Notes: generated by a model not told the origin, from the letters alone. A DNA stretch of 35,909 bases from UPXZ01 sp964568675 (GCA_964568675.1 CAZMQV010000032.1:1-35909), one strand, 5' to 3'. Positions 1 to 7,898 are shown, counted from the first letter of the stretch. Program-made: numbers and translations.

Positions 1-84
1 TTCTATTTCAAACTAAGTTAGAATAGTTTTGTATCGAAACATTTCTATTTCAAACAAAGTCAGAATAGTTTTGTATCGAAACAT
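1..84. repeat. Tandem 42-bp repeat (two copies at window edge)
   Basis: Two head-to-tail copies of a 42-base unit lie at 1-42 and 43-84 and differ at two positions only (40/42 identical). Each starts TTCTATTTCAAAC and ends GTATCGAAACAT. More copies may lie to the left of the window. No reading frame runs through the array. Confidence 0.9.
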
Positions 85-138
85 TTGGCCATTTCGAAGA
101 TTCCGGTTTATCGGAAAGCCATTAGCTTTTGGCTGTTA

Positions 139-201
139 GAACTAAGAACTAAGAACTAAAAACTAACGACTAACGACTAACGACTAACGACCAGCGACTA
201 A
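139..201. repeat. Period-7 tandem repeat, block 1
   Basis: Nine consecutive 7-base units in exact register: three GAACTAA, one AAACTAA, three CGACTAA, one CGACCAG and one CGACTAA. The block is preceded at 127-138 by TTTTGGCTGTTA; almost the same flank (TTTTGGCTATTA, 457-468) precedes block 2, so flank and heptads form one dispersed element. Confidence 0.85.
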
Positions 202-211
202 CAGCAACCAG

Positions 212-236
212 TTCCCTCACTCCGTTCGGGATGACA
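212..236 (-). repeat. Fragment of a TGTCAT..GTGAGG intergenic repeat
   Basis: Read on the minus strand this is TGTCATCCCGAACGG followed by AGTGAGGGAA. An interrupted relative in the opposite orientation lies at 385-437 (TGTCATTCCGAAC, then CAGTGAGGAA about 30 bases later). Sequences of this kind are scattered through many bacterial intergenic regions; I do not assign a named family. Confidence 0.5.
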
Positions 237-384
237 GGATGATTATTTATTATTGTCCGTCGGCAACCTACACCGGTTTGAAGGAGTTCATTTCACCGAC
301 GGGTGCGGAAGTCGTGCTCACCGACGGTGATGCGATGTTGAATTAATTAAGAGGTCTGCCCGTCGGCATTAATAAAAGAAACCT

Positions 385-437
385 TGTCATTCCGAACAAG
401 AAAAACGGAAAGCATTGAAGTTTTTCGCAGTGAGGAA
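385..437 (+). repeat. Second, interrupted copy of the TGTCAT..GTGAGG repeat
   Basis: TGTCATTCCGAAC at 385-397 and CAGTGAGGAA at 428-437 match the two halves of the inverted copy at 212-236, with about 30 extra bases between them. It lies just upstream of the second heptad block. Confidence 0.45.
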
Positions 438-468
438 ACTCTATTTGGCTGTTAGCTTTTGGCTATTA

Positions 469-503
469 GAACTAAAAACTAATCACTAAAAACTAACAAC
501 CAG
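469..503. repeat. Period-7 tandem repeat, block 2
   Basis: Five 7-base units in register: GAACTAA, AAACTAA, TCACTAA, AAACTAA, CAACCAG. It shares its left flank (TTTTGGCTATTA at 457-468) with block 1, indicating two copies of the same composite element 330 bases apart. Confidence 0.8.
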
Positions 504-563
504 TGTAAATCGGTCAAATCAGTCAAATCAGTGTGCTATTTATTCACCCCCGCAGAAGCGAAA

Positions 564-654
564 AAACCTATTAGGTTTATCGCATCTAATCGGAATTGCA
601 GAATTGAAAATAATTAGGAACATCTAATAGAAACCGCTGAAACCTAATAGGTTT
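564..654. repeat. Pair of AAACCTA-N-TAGGTTT palindromes
   Basis: A 15-base palindrome, AAACCTA-T-TAGGTTT, lies at 564-578 and its counterpart with A as the centre base at 640-654. They flank 61 AT-rich bases that contain further TCTAAT and ATTAGG pieces. The two palindromes could pair with each other or fold separately. No gene lies between them. Confidence 0.75.
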
Positions 655-677
655 GGTTGGCTCTTTTTTGACAGAAC

Positions 678-788
678 AGACGCGGCGCACCGCGTCTCTA
701 CGGGTTTTCCCGACACATCCTCGCTGGCGCGGGTTTCCCCGACACATCGGGGCGTGCTACCATTAAAGAATGCGGATTGCAAATCCGC
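678..788. repeat. Cluster of three GC-rich perfect hairpins
   Basis: Three perfect inverted repeats occur in about 110 bases. The first is AGACGCGG, loop CGCA, CCGCGTCT (678-697). The second is CCCCGA, loop CACA, TCGGGG (737-752). The third is GCGGATT, loop GCA, AATCCGC (772-788). They are much richer in GC than the surroundings and resemble REP-type intergenic palindromes. No U-tract follows, so they do not look like terminators. Confidence 0.7.
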
Positions 789-800
789 GCCAGCAGCCCG

Positions 801-905
801 CAACTAACCACCAGCGACTAACAACTAAGAACCAACGACTAGCGACCAGAGACCAGAGACCAGCGACCAGAGACCAGCGACCAGAGACCAGCGACCAGCG
901 ACTAA
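801..905. repeat. Period-7 tandem repeat, block 3
   Basis: Fifteen 7-base units in unbroken register. The units end either in ACTAA/ACCAA-type or ACCAG-type tails, with CGACCAG and AGACCAG alternating in the right half. The block ends 12 bases before the terminator of the leftmost gene. No open frame makes sense of it. Confidence 0.9.
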
Positions 906-917
906 TGTCCAACATAC

Positions 918-958
918 AAAAAAAGGATATCAACTGATCATTGACATCCTTTTTTTTT
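918..958 (-). terminator. Terminator of the casdh gene
   Basis: Hairpin with arms GGATATCAA (925-933) and TTGACATCC (941-949), one A-C mismatch, flanked by seven A on the left and nine T on the right. It therefore works in both directions. It lies 21 bases past the stop of the minus-strand dehydrogenase gene and separates it from the repeat region. Confidence 0.8.
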
Positions 959-978
959 GTTTTATACCGATGTGAGCA

Positions 979-2181
979 TCAAAGCTCTAAATCCACATCT
1001 TGCATCTCTTTCCAAGGCAATCCTTGCACATTCAACTGTTTCATAAACGGATCGGGGTTGAACTGCTCAACATTTAGCACACCATGCGTTGTCCATTCGC
1101 CTTTGAGAAACATCATTGCGCCAATCATAGCCGGCACACCGGTAGTATAACTCACTGCTTGAGTTCCGGTTTCCTTATACGCCTCTTCATGGCTACAGTT
1201 ATTGTAAATGTAGTAAGTTTTCACTTTGCCTTCTTTAAAGCCTTTGATGCGACAACCAATTGAGGTTTTGCCTTTGTAGTTTTCACCCAAATCTTTCGGA
1301 TTGGGTAATACCGCTTTCAGGAATTGGATTGGCACAATTTTTTGACCATTATATTCCACTTCATCAATGCGAGCCATACCGATATTCTGAATTACCCGAA
1401 GGTGAGTAAGATACTCTTCACTGAAAGTCATCCAGAAACGCGCACGTTTGATAGTCGGTATGTTTTTCACCAACGACTCCAACTCTTCATGATAAATCAG
1501 ATACGATTCTTTCGCGCCAATTTCAGGGTAATTTAGCGCTTTATGCACAGCATGTGGCTCTGTTTCCACCCATTTTCCGTTATCATAGAATTTTCCTTTC
1601 TGAGTTACCTCACGGATATTGATTTCGGGGTTAAAGTTTGTCGCAAAAGCCTGTCCGTGACTTCCGGCATTACAATCCACGATATCTAAATAATGAATTT
1701 CATCAAAATGGTGTTTTGCGGCATGTGCGGTAAAGACACCCGTTACTCCCGGGTCAAAGCCACAACCAAGAATCGCGGTCAAACCTGCTTTTTTGAAACG
1801 CTCATGATATGCCCACTGCCATTTATATTCAAATTTCGCCTCATCCAGTGGTTCGTAATTAGCTGTATCAAGATAATTAACTCCACATTCCAGACATGCG
1901 TCCATGATGGTCAAATCCTGATATGGAAGTGCTACATTCACCAAGATTTCCGGCTTGTGAGTCTTCATCAACGTTACCAAATCAGTAACATCATCGGCAT
2001 CCACCTGTGCAGTAAGCACATTAACATTGTATCGGGCTTTCACATCTTCCGCTATCGCGTCACATTTGGATTTGGTGCGGCTTGCCAATACAATTTCGGT
2101 AAAAACATCCGGATTCTGCGCCATTTTATTAACCACAACGGTACCTACTCCACCAGCGCCAATTACTAATACTTTTCCCAT
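979..2181 (-). CDS. Carboxynorspermidine/carboxyspermidine dehydrogenase (saccharopine dehydrogenase family)
   Basis: 400 residues. The N-terminus (GKVLVIGAGGVGTVVVNKMA) is a Rossmann dinucleotide-binding fold; the body matches the Lys1/saccharopine dehydrogenase family, including CGFDPGVTGVFTAHAAKH. Family knowledge: the enzyme condenses aspartate semialdehyde with a diamine (putrescine or 1,3-diaminopropane) using NADPH to make carboxyspermidine or carboxynorspermidine. The role is set by the decarboxylase gene immediately upstream on the same strand, which takes the next step of this S-adenosylmethionine-independent polyamine route. The 158-base gap holds a near-perfect promoter (2228-2258), so this gene can also be transcribed alone. 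The ATG start gives a complete Rossmann strand at residue 2. Whether putrescine or diaminopropane is used cannot be told from the sequence. Confidence 0.88.
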   Translation of the reverse strand: MGKVLVIGAGGVGTVVVNKMAQNPDVFTEIVLASRTKSKCDAIAEDVKARYNVNVLTAQVDADDVTDLVTLMKTHKPEILVNVALPYQDLTIMDACLECGVNYLDTANYEPLDEAKFEYKWQWAYHERFKKAGLTAILGCGFDPGVTGVFTAHAAKHHFDEIHYLDIVDCNAGSHGQAFATNFNPEINIREVTQKGKFYDNGKWVETEPHAVHKALNYPEIGAKESYLIYHEELESLVKNIPTIKRARFWMTFSEEYLTHLRVIQNIGMARIDEVEYNGQKIVPIQFLKAVLPNPKDLGENYKGKTSIGCRIKGFKEGKVKTYYIYNNCSHEEAYKETGTQAVSYTTGVPAMIGAMMFLKGEWTTHGVLNVEQFNPDPFMKQLNVQGLPWKEMQDVDLEL

Positions 2182-2227
2182 TCGTTAAAGATTTTATAAT
2201 TAATGTTTGCTCTCAGAAAAGAGAATA

Positions 2228-2258
2228 CAAAATTAGCTCAAAAAATTGAATTTTCAAA
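2228..2258 (-). promoter_or_regulatory. Bacteroidetes-type promoter of the dehydrogenase gene
   Basis: On the minus strand, TTTG (2255-2258), a 19-base spacer, then TAATTTTG (2228-2235), matching the TTTG / TAnnTTTG consensus. It predicts a start near 2222 and a leader of about 40 bases before the ATG at 2181. Confidence 0.7.
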
Positions 2259-2339
2259 TTTTATTTTCTACCTATTTAGTTACCAAACAGATATTCAGGA
2301 CTATAAACTGATTTAACCAATGAAACACTATCTTCAATT

Positions 2340-3509
2340 TCAGGACATTCTCCCTTTGAAGTCGTCATATCCAAATCTACGAACTATTTTAAATGTATCA
2401 TCAGCCTTCCAGATGCCGATAGATGGATGCGACACCCCGTTGAACATGGTGGTTTTCACCATCGTATAATGTATCATATCTTCAAAAACGATTCTATCGT
2501 CTATCTTAATCTCCTCGTCAAAGCTCCAATCGCCATAATAATCGCCCGCGAGACAACTGCTGCCACCCATTCGGTAGCTTGGTTTTCCGGCTTCGGCTTC
2601 AACTGCGCTTGTTATGGTAGGCTTATAGGGCATTTCCAGGCAGTCGGGCATGTGACAAGCAAAAGAAACATCGAGCATGGCAGTTTTAACTCCCGCATTC
2701 TCCACCACATCCAACACGGTAGAAACAAGCACACCGGTCTGCCATGCAAAAGCACTTCCAGGCTCCAAAATAACATGCAGATACGGATATTTTGCTTTAA
2801 ATCGTTTCAAAACCGCTATCAGATGCTCCACATCATAGTCTTTATGGGTCATCAAATGTCCGCCACCAAGATTCAGCCATTTCACCTGAATGAGGTATTT
2901 GCCAAAACGGGTATCAATGACCTCAAGCAAGCGCTCTAAATCGTAAGAGTTATTTTCACAAAGTGTGTGTACATGCAATCCTTCGACACCCTCGGGCAGC
3001 GCTTCACCCAGTAAATCGGCAACAACACCCAGTCGCGAACCAGGCACGCTTGGATTGTACAAATCTGTCGCCACCACCGAAAACTCCGGATTAATCCGAA
3101 GCCCACAAGAGATTCCCTGACTTTTGGTTTGTGGATAGAAACGCTCGAATTGTGAGAGTGAATTAAATGTGATGTGGCTACTCAGACGCATTATTTCGGC
3201 AAATTCACGTTCAGAGTAAGCCGGCCCGTAGGTATGTGCGGGATTTCCCATCTCCTCGAAAGCTAAGCGCGCTTCGGCAAGCGAACTTGCCGTGCTGCAT
3301 TTCACATACTCACGCACAATGGGGAAAACCGACCACATTGCAAAAGCCTTAAACGCAAGGATTATTTCAACATCCGCCCTGTCTGCCACCGACTTTATCA
3401 GCGCTAAGTTGCGCCTGAAAGCTTTTTCGTCCAACACATAGCATGGCGACGGGATGCTTGCAATTTTATTTTTATCTTCCCAGAAAGGGAAAGTTTTATC
3501 GTCATTCAT
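2340..3509 (-). CDS. nspC: Carboxynorspermidine/carboxyspermidine decarboxylase
   Basis: 389 residues from the ATG at 3509. A PLP-dependent enzyme of the alanine racemase-fold (group IV) decarboxylases: the Schiff-base lysine is in VEIILAFKAFAMW, followed by the barrel strands and the C-terminal sheet with CHMPDCLEMPYKP and VFEDMIHYTMVKTTMFNG, all hallmarks of NspC. It removes CO2 from carboxyspermidine or carboxynorspermidine to finish spermidine or norspermidine. The frame opens further up at a GTG (3572), which would add MKYFFNVAKFLFRQKKLTIIT; I reject that extension because family members start just before the IPSPCYVLDE motif. The start sits 90 bases after the S41 protease gene; I found no consensus promoter in that gap, so read-through from coaD-ctp is likely. 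Confidence 0.92.
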   Translation of the reverse strand: MNDDKTFPFWEDKNKIASIPSPCYVLDEKAFRRNLALIKSVADRADVEIILAFKAFAMWSVFPIVREYVKCSTASSLAEARLAFEEMGNPAHTYGPAYSEREFAEIMRLSSHITFNSLSQFERFYPQTKSQGISCGLRINPEFSVVATDLYNPSVPGSRLGVVADLLGEALPEGVEGLHVHTLCENNSYDLERLLEVIDTRFGKYLIQVKWLNLGGGHLMTHKDYDVEHLIAVLKRFKAKYPYLHVILEPGSAFAWQTGVLVSTVLDVVENAGVKTAMLDVSFACHMPDCLEMPYKPTITSAVEAEAGKPSYRMGGSSCLAGDYYGDWSFDEEIKIDDRIVFEDMIHYTMVKTTMFNGVSHPSIGIWKADDTFKIVRRFGYDDFKGRMS

Positions 3510-3599
3510 CGTTATAATTGTTAATTTTTTTTGACGAAAAAGAAATTTAGCGACATTAAAAAAATACTTCACCCGGATAATAGCTGCTGGTGTGTATGC

Positions 3600-5252
3600 C
3601 TATTTTGCGCTTAATAAATTGTCATAAGAGGCTACAGATGCAAGAACACCTACCGCAACTCCCAAATCTTTATCGTCTTTCATCATGTAGCGTACTTGCC
3701 CTTTTTGAAAATAGTAGCGCTGAATGATTTCAACAGCGAGCAATTCTTCCACTTCTTTTCGGTTTTCACGCACATTGCGTTCCACATTCGGCACAAGTTT
3801 CAATTTCAATGCGTCCAATTCAGTTTTTGCCTTTTCGTCGAAGCCTTCATACTTTGCCACTTCCAACATCTGATTGTAATACTTTTCGGTTTGCGACACG
3901 TAGTTGTATTTTTTTTCTTCGATAAGATATTTGACAAACATGTCGAAATCGGTATCGGAAAGTTTAAAGTTTTCTGGTTCAGCAATGGTTTTGTGCTGCT
4001 GCGCGTAGCGTGTCGCGAAGTCGAAATAGTGGTTTTGTAGCATGATATCGTAAGCGATGTTGAATTTTCGCGAATCTTTGGTTACGCTATCGGGCAACAC
4101 GCCGCCACCATCGCGCACAATTCGTCCTTTCACAGTTTTGAACGCGGTAGTCAGACTATCCGGCACACGCCCCACACTGCCATCTTCGTTGCGATGACTA
4201 TAATCCATCGCTTGCACACAACGCCCACTCGGGGTGTAATACTTCGCAATCGTCATTTTCAAATGCCCTCCATAACCTACCGAACGGATATTCTGCACCA
4301 ATCCTTTACCAAAAGTACGCTCACCCACTACCACACCACGATCCAAATCCTGCATCGCGCCAGCCATAATCTCGGATGCCGAAGCAGAGCCTCTATCCAC
4401 CATCACCGCGACTTTCATGTCGGGGAAAATTGGGTCAATAGCTGTTTTATAATCTCGCTCGGCATCACTCGTGCGCCCTTTAGTCGAAACAATACTTGTA
4501 CCTTTTGGAACAAAATATCCCATAATTTTCACGGCTTCATCTACCAATCCTCCCGGATTGCCTCTCAAATCAATAATTAGCGACTTTATTTGATTTTTCT
4601 TGACCATTTCAGCCACCGAAAGCTTAAACTCCTGTGCTGCTTTATCCGTAAAATCACTGAGCATTACATATCCTACGCCACTGGTAAGCACGGCCGAGTA
4701 AGTTACGGGATTAATTTGAATGTTTTCACGCAGAAACTTCTTCACAAGAGGTTTCTTTTCATTCAACCTTTCGATTTTCAGAGTGATATCGGTGCCGTTT
4801 TTGCCTTTAAGCATCGCGCTCACCTGCGCCGATGACTTTCCCACCGCGTTCACACCATCAACCTCCAGAATTTTATCGCCCGCACGCAAATCATTTTTCT
4901 GCGCCGGCATTCCTTCATACGGCTCGGATATGATCACATATTGTCCTTGCTGCATTATCATTGAGCCTATGCCGGCATATTCACCGGTAGTCATCATTTT
5001 TATATCGTCGTTCATCTCCTCGGGCATATACACCGTGTAGGGGTCGAGCGACGACAACATACTACCTACACCGGTTTCGAAAAGTTTGGTATAATTAAGT
5101 GTATCCACATAGTTGGCATTCAGCTCCCGCAACACCGCGTTGAATACACTCAAATTTTTATTGATTGAAAAATATTTTTCCTCTTTAACTTGCGCATTCA
5201 CACTTAGCACAACGACAAGAAGAAATAGTGTTATGATGTTTGTTTTTTTCAT
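3600..5252 (-). CDS. S41-family carboxy-terminal processing peptidase (CtpA/Prc type)
   Basis: 550 residues with an N-terminal signal peptide (about 1-21, cut after VNAQ), so exported. A PDZ domain covers about residues 85-165 (GIGSMIM..GDKILEVDGVNAVG). The S41 catalytic core follows: IIDLRGNPGG at about 227, the nucleophile motif DRGSASASEI (Ser291) and FGKG (Lys316). The Ser-Lys spacing of 25 equals that of E. coli Prc Ser430/Lys455. An extra C-terminal region of about 170 residues is typical of Bacteroidetes members. Family role: degradation or C-terminal trimming of periplasmic proteins. The start lies 29 bases after coaD, a gene pair that is conserved in this phylum, and the two are probably co-transcribed. 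Confidence 0.93.
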   Translation of the reverse strand: MKKTNIITLFLLVVVLSVNAQVKEEKYFSINKNLSVFNAVLRELNANYVDTLNYTKLFETGVGSMLSSLDPYTVYMPEEMNDDIKMMTTGEYAGIGSMIMQQGQYVIISEPYEGMPAQKNDLRAGDKILEVDGVNAVGKSSAQVSAMLKGKNGTDITLKIERLNEKKPLVKKFLRENIQINPVTYSAVLTSGVGYVMLSDFTDKAAQEFKLSVAEMVKKNQIKSLIIDLRGNPGGLVDEAVKIMGYFVPKGTSIVSTKGRTSDAERDYKTAIDPIFPDMKVAVMVDRGSASASEIMAGAMQDLDRGVVVGERTFGKGLVQNIRSVGYGGHLKMTIAKYYTPSGRCVQAMDYSHRNEDGSVGRVPDSLTTAFKTVKGRIVRDGGGVLPDSVTKDSRKFNIAYDIMLQNHYFDFATRYAQQHKTIAEPENFKLSDTDFDMFVKYLIEEKKYNYVSQTEKYYNQMLEVAKYEGFDEKAKTELDALKLKLVPNVERNVRENRKEVEELLAVEIIQRYYFQKGQVRYMMKDDKDLGVAVGVLASVASYDNLLSAK

Positions 5253-5281
5253 TTAGTTTTTATTTAATTGCGAAAGGTGAT

Positions 5282-5740
5282 TTACAAATTTAATTTCATA
5301 TTTGGCGGTAAAAACGGAGTTACATCCTTACCAAAACTAATCAAATCGCGTACCACGGTGGATGAGATATAAGAATGTTCAATTTCGGTAAATATCATCA
5401 CTGTTTCCACCCCCGTCAGCCGGCGATTGGCAGCAGCAATGGTATGCTCGTATTCATAATCGGCAACCGTGCGCAATCCGCGAAGAATAAATCCGGCATC
5501 ATACTTTGCAGCGAAATCAACAGTTAAAACATCGTAGGCTTTCACTGTTACGCGCACTTCATTCTCAAATACCGATTGAATCATCGCAATCCGCTGCTCG
5601 GTATCAAACAGTGTTTTCTTATTAATATTATTACCTACACCGATTATTATTTCATCAAAAATATCCAATCCTCGCTTCACTATATTGAAATGACCAATGG
5701 TAAAGGGGTCAAAAGTTCCGGGGAATATTGCTCGTTTCAT
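5282..5740 (-). CDS. coaD: Phosphopantetheine adenylyltransferase
   Basis: 152 residues. Catalyses ATP + 4'-phosphopantetheine to dephospho-CoA, the fourth step of CoA synthesis. Signature elements: FPGTFDPFTIGHFNIVKRG (the T/HxGH nucleotidyltransferase motif is TIGH here), ILRGLRTVADYEYE, and the C-terminal ISSTVVRDLISFGKDV. The ATG at 5740 is chosen over an in-frame GTG at 5776, because the GTG lies inside the predicted -7 box (5776-5783) and so would not be transcribed. First gene of a minus-strand run with the S41 peptidase; divergent from the CCA-adding enzyme. Confidence 0.95.
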   Translation of the reverse strand: MKRAIFPGTFDPFTIGHFNIVKRGLDIFDEIIIGVGNNINKKTLFDTEQRIAMIQSVFENEVRVTVKAYDVLTVDFAAKYDAGFILRGLRTVADYEYEHTIAAANRRLTGVETVMIFTEIEHSYISSTVVRDLISFGKDVTPFLPPNMKLNL

Positions 5741-5775
5741 CTTGATTATCACATTTGTTTTTGATAAATACGACA

Positions 5776-5783
5776 CAAAGATA
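5776..5783 (-). promoter_or_regulatory. -7 box of the coaD promoter
   Basis: TATCTTTG on the minus strand, a perfect TAnnTTTG. No clear TTTG is seen 19-21 bases upstream. It predicts a transcript start near 5770, about 30 bases before the coaD ATG. Confidence 0.55.
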
Positions 5784-5884
5784 CTGCTTTTTTTAGTTGA
5801 ACCCTTTTACCGGAGTTTTGTTTTATTTTTATTAACGCCACAAAGCGCGCCAAACTTCATTTACCAGCGACAACACTGCCTTTT

Positions 5885-5916
5885 TTTGTCTATTATGCCG
5901 AAAAGCAGTATTTTTG
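5885..5916 (+). promoter_or_regulatory. Promoter of the CCA-adding enzyme gene
   Basis: TTTG (5885-5888), a 20-base spacer, TATTTTTG (5909-5916): a full match to the Bacteroidetes consensus. The leader to the ATG at 5940 would be about 20 bases. It is divergent from the coaD promoter 100 bases away. Confidence 0.8.
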
Positions 5917-5939
5917 CAAATGAAAAACAATGACAAATA

Positions 5940-7349
5940 ATGCAAAAACATTTACAAGATAAGATTTTTCAACTTATTTCGCAGACAGCCGACGAACTCG
6001 GACTGGAGACCTACGTAATCGGAGGATTTGTCCGCGATCTTTTTCTGCAACGCCCCTCAAAAGACATTGATGTGGTAACTGTGGGCAGTGGCATCGCGCT
6101 TGCCGAAGCGGTTCATCGCAAGCTGGGAAAGAAATCAAAATTCTCTTTTTTTAAAACTTATGGTACTGCGCAGGTAAAAACCCGCGAATGGGAAATTGAG
6201 TTTGTTGGCGCACGCAAAGAATCGTACAGCCACGACTCGCGCAACCCGGTAGTAGAAGAAGGCACATTGGAAGATGACCAAAACCGACGCGACTTCACAA
6301 TTAACGCCCTCGCTCTCTGCCTCAACAAAGCTCGTTTTGGCGAATTGGTAGATCCATTCAACGGACTGAACGACCTGAAAAACTTCGTGATCCGCACACC
6401 TCTCAATCCGGACATCACCTTCTCCGACGATCCCCTACGCATGATGCGCGGCATTCGATTTGCGTCGCAACTGCGGTTTTTTCTCGAAGAAAACACCTTT
6501 AACGCCATTGAACGAAACAAAGAGCGGATAAACATCATCACGCGCGAACGAATTGCCGACGAACTGAACAAAATAATCCTTTCGCCCAAACCATCTATCG
6601 GGTTTATTTTATTAGACAAAACGGGATTACTGGAACTTATTTTCCCTGAATTTGTGGCACTCAAAGGTGCAGAAACAAAAGACGGTGTAGGACACAAAGA
6701 TAATTTCTATCACACTTTGGCAGTGCTCGATGAACTCGCCACAAAAACCGACAATCTTTGGCTACGCTGGTCGGCAATTCTCCACGACATCGGGAAACCG
6801 CGCTCCAAGCGCTTCGACCCAAAACTGGGATGGACATTTCACAACCACAATTTCATCGGCGAAAGAATGATTCCCGGCATTTTCAAGAAAATGAAATTGC
6901 CTACCAACGAAAAGATGAAATATGTGCAGAAAATGGTTGGTCTGCACATGCGCCCCATTGTGCTGAGCGAAGATGAGGTGAGCGACTCGGCTGTGAGAAG
7001 ACTCCTATTTGAAGCAGGCAATGACATTGACGACCTGATGTTGCTCTGCAACGCCGACATCACCTCCAAAAATCCCGAAAAGGTGAAACGCTTCAGAGCC
7101 AATTTTCAGATAGTCAATGAAAAATTGAAACAAATAGAAGAGAAAGACCGTGTACGCAACTTCCAGCCTCCGGTGAAAGGCGATGAAATAATACGTACAT
7201 TTAATCTTCCGGCCTGCAACGCGGTTGGTGAAATCAAAACACGTATCAAAGATGCGATTCTCGACGGCATTATCCCGAACGAATACGAAGCGGCCTACAA
7301 TTACATGCTTGAAATAGGGAAAGAAATGGGCTTAAAAGCAGTGGATTAG
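5940..7349 (+). CDS. CCA tRNA nucleotidyltransferase / poly(A) polymerase family, with HD domain
   Basis: 469 residues. The N-terminal class II nucleotidyltransferase head has GGFVRDLFLQRPSKDIDVVT (the GG and DxD metal-binding motifs), then DFTINALAL and the DPLRMMRGIRFA template region. An HD domain follows (RWSAILHDIGKP at about 280, then HMRPIV). It adds or repairs the 3'-CCA of tRNAs in the cytoplasm. Both tRNA genes in this window lack an encoded CCA, so the enzyme is needed for them. The HD domain in related enzymes carries phosphatase or phosphodiesterase activity; whether it is active here is inference. The start is fixed by the promoter at 5885-5916. Length is normal for Bacteroidetes members. 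Confidence 0.93.
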   Translation: MQKHLQDKIFQLISQTADELGLETYVIGGFVRDLFLQRPSKDIDVVTVGSGIALAEAVHRKLGKKSKFSFFKTYGTAQVKTREWEIEFVGARKESYSHDSRNPVVEEGTLEDDQNRRDFTINALALCLNKARFGELVDPFNGLNDLKNFVIRTPLNPDITFSDDPLRMMRGIRFASQLRFFLEENTFNAIERNKERINIITRERIADELNKIILSPKPSIGFILLDKTGLLELIFPEFVALKGAETKDGVGHKDNFYHTLAVLDELATKTDNLWLRWSAILHDIGKPRSKRFDPKLGWTFHNHNFIGERMIPGIFKKMKLPTNEKMKYVQKMVGLHMRPIVLSEDEVSDSAVRRLLFEAGNDIDDLMLLCNADITSKNPEKVKRFRANFQIVNEKLKQIEEKDRVRNFQPPVKGDEIIRTFNLPACNAVGEIKTRIKDAILDGIIPNEYEAAYNYMLEIGKEMGLKAVD

Positions 7350-7402
7350 CTCTATGTGTGATACGGAAGTTGTGATTTTTTCAGAAAAAGAGTTCCTTTT
7401 AT

Positions 7403-7433
7403 TTTGCAGTTTCGGATTATTACCCTATCTTTG
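7403..7433 (+). promoter_or_regulatory. Promoter of tRNA-Met
   Basis: TTTG (7403-7406), a 19-base spacer, TATCTTTG (7426-7433). The -7 box runs into a small palindrome, TTTGC-ACTC-GCAAA (7430-7443), that covers the expected transcription start. The same palindrome sits at the tRNA-Phe promoter. Confidence 0.8.
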
Positions 7434-7481
7434 CACTCGCAAAACGAAACGGGGCATAATGCAAAACAAACCCCTATCAAT

Positions 7482-7555
7482 GGCGAGATAGCTCAGATGG
7501 TTAGAGCGCATGATTCATAATCATGAGGTCGCGAGTTCAATTCTCGCTCTCGCTA
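7482..7555 (+). tRNA. tRNA-Met (anticodon CAT)
   Basis: 74 bases. Acceptor arm GGCGAGA pairs with TCTCGCT (7548-7554; the first pair is G-U), discriminator A at 7555. D-arm AGCTC..GAGC; anticodon stem CATGA/TCATG with loop TTCATAA; T-arm GCGAG-TTCAATT-CTCGC. The CCA end is not encoded. CAT could in principle also belong to a lysidine-modified tRNA-Ile, but the body closely resembles elongator tRNA-Met of Bacteroides. Confidence 0.93.
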
Positions 7556-7560
7556 CAAGC

Positions 7561-7600
7561 AATAGCAGTTAAGCAAGAATGTTTAACTGCTATTTTTTTT
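7561..7600 (+). terminator. Terminator of tRNA-Met
   Basis: Perfect 12-bp stem AATAGCAGTTAA (7561-7572) / TTAACTGCTATT (7583-7594) with a 10-base loop, followed by a run of T. It begins five bases after the tRNA. Confidence 0.9.
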
Positions 7601-7898
7601 TCTCCAAAACTTTTCGAATCGTAAAATTCCGGATTATTCGATAAGAATCAGATCCATATACGAATTATTAGCCTCAGAAGGTGAATTAGTTTTTACCGAA
7701 CCTTACCTTCCCCGAATCATCTTCACTACTTTTCTCCCAAAATTTTACACCACAGTTATTAAAATCCAATAGCTTTATCAAATGTTTGCTTACAATATGT
7801 TAAACCAACACACTTTTCAAACAAAACACAACAACATACTAAATTTTTTAGTAATTTTGCGCCAAATTAAACAAAGCTTTAAATCTCAATTACAATTT
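7601..7898 (+). promoter_or_regulatory. Leader region of the VTC/DUF4956 cluster with a -7 box
   Basis: About 300 bases without a gene. TAATTTTG at 7852-7859 is a perfect TAnnTTTG box with no clear TTTG partner upstream; it predicts a leader of about 35 bases before the ATG at 7899. Nothing else is recognised between the tRNA terminator and this box. Confidence 0.45.

Noticed and set aside
139..905. CRISPR array
   Set aside because: Units are 7 bases long and contiguous, with no spacers of constant length and no cas genes.
941..1150. Short plus-strand frame at the left edge of the dehydrogenase gene
   Set aside because: Lies opposite a well-supported gene and starts within its terminator.
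7782..7898. N-terminal extension of the first VTC-cluster gene
   Set aside because: It crosses the predicted -7 box at 7852-7859 and would bury the lipoprotein signal.
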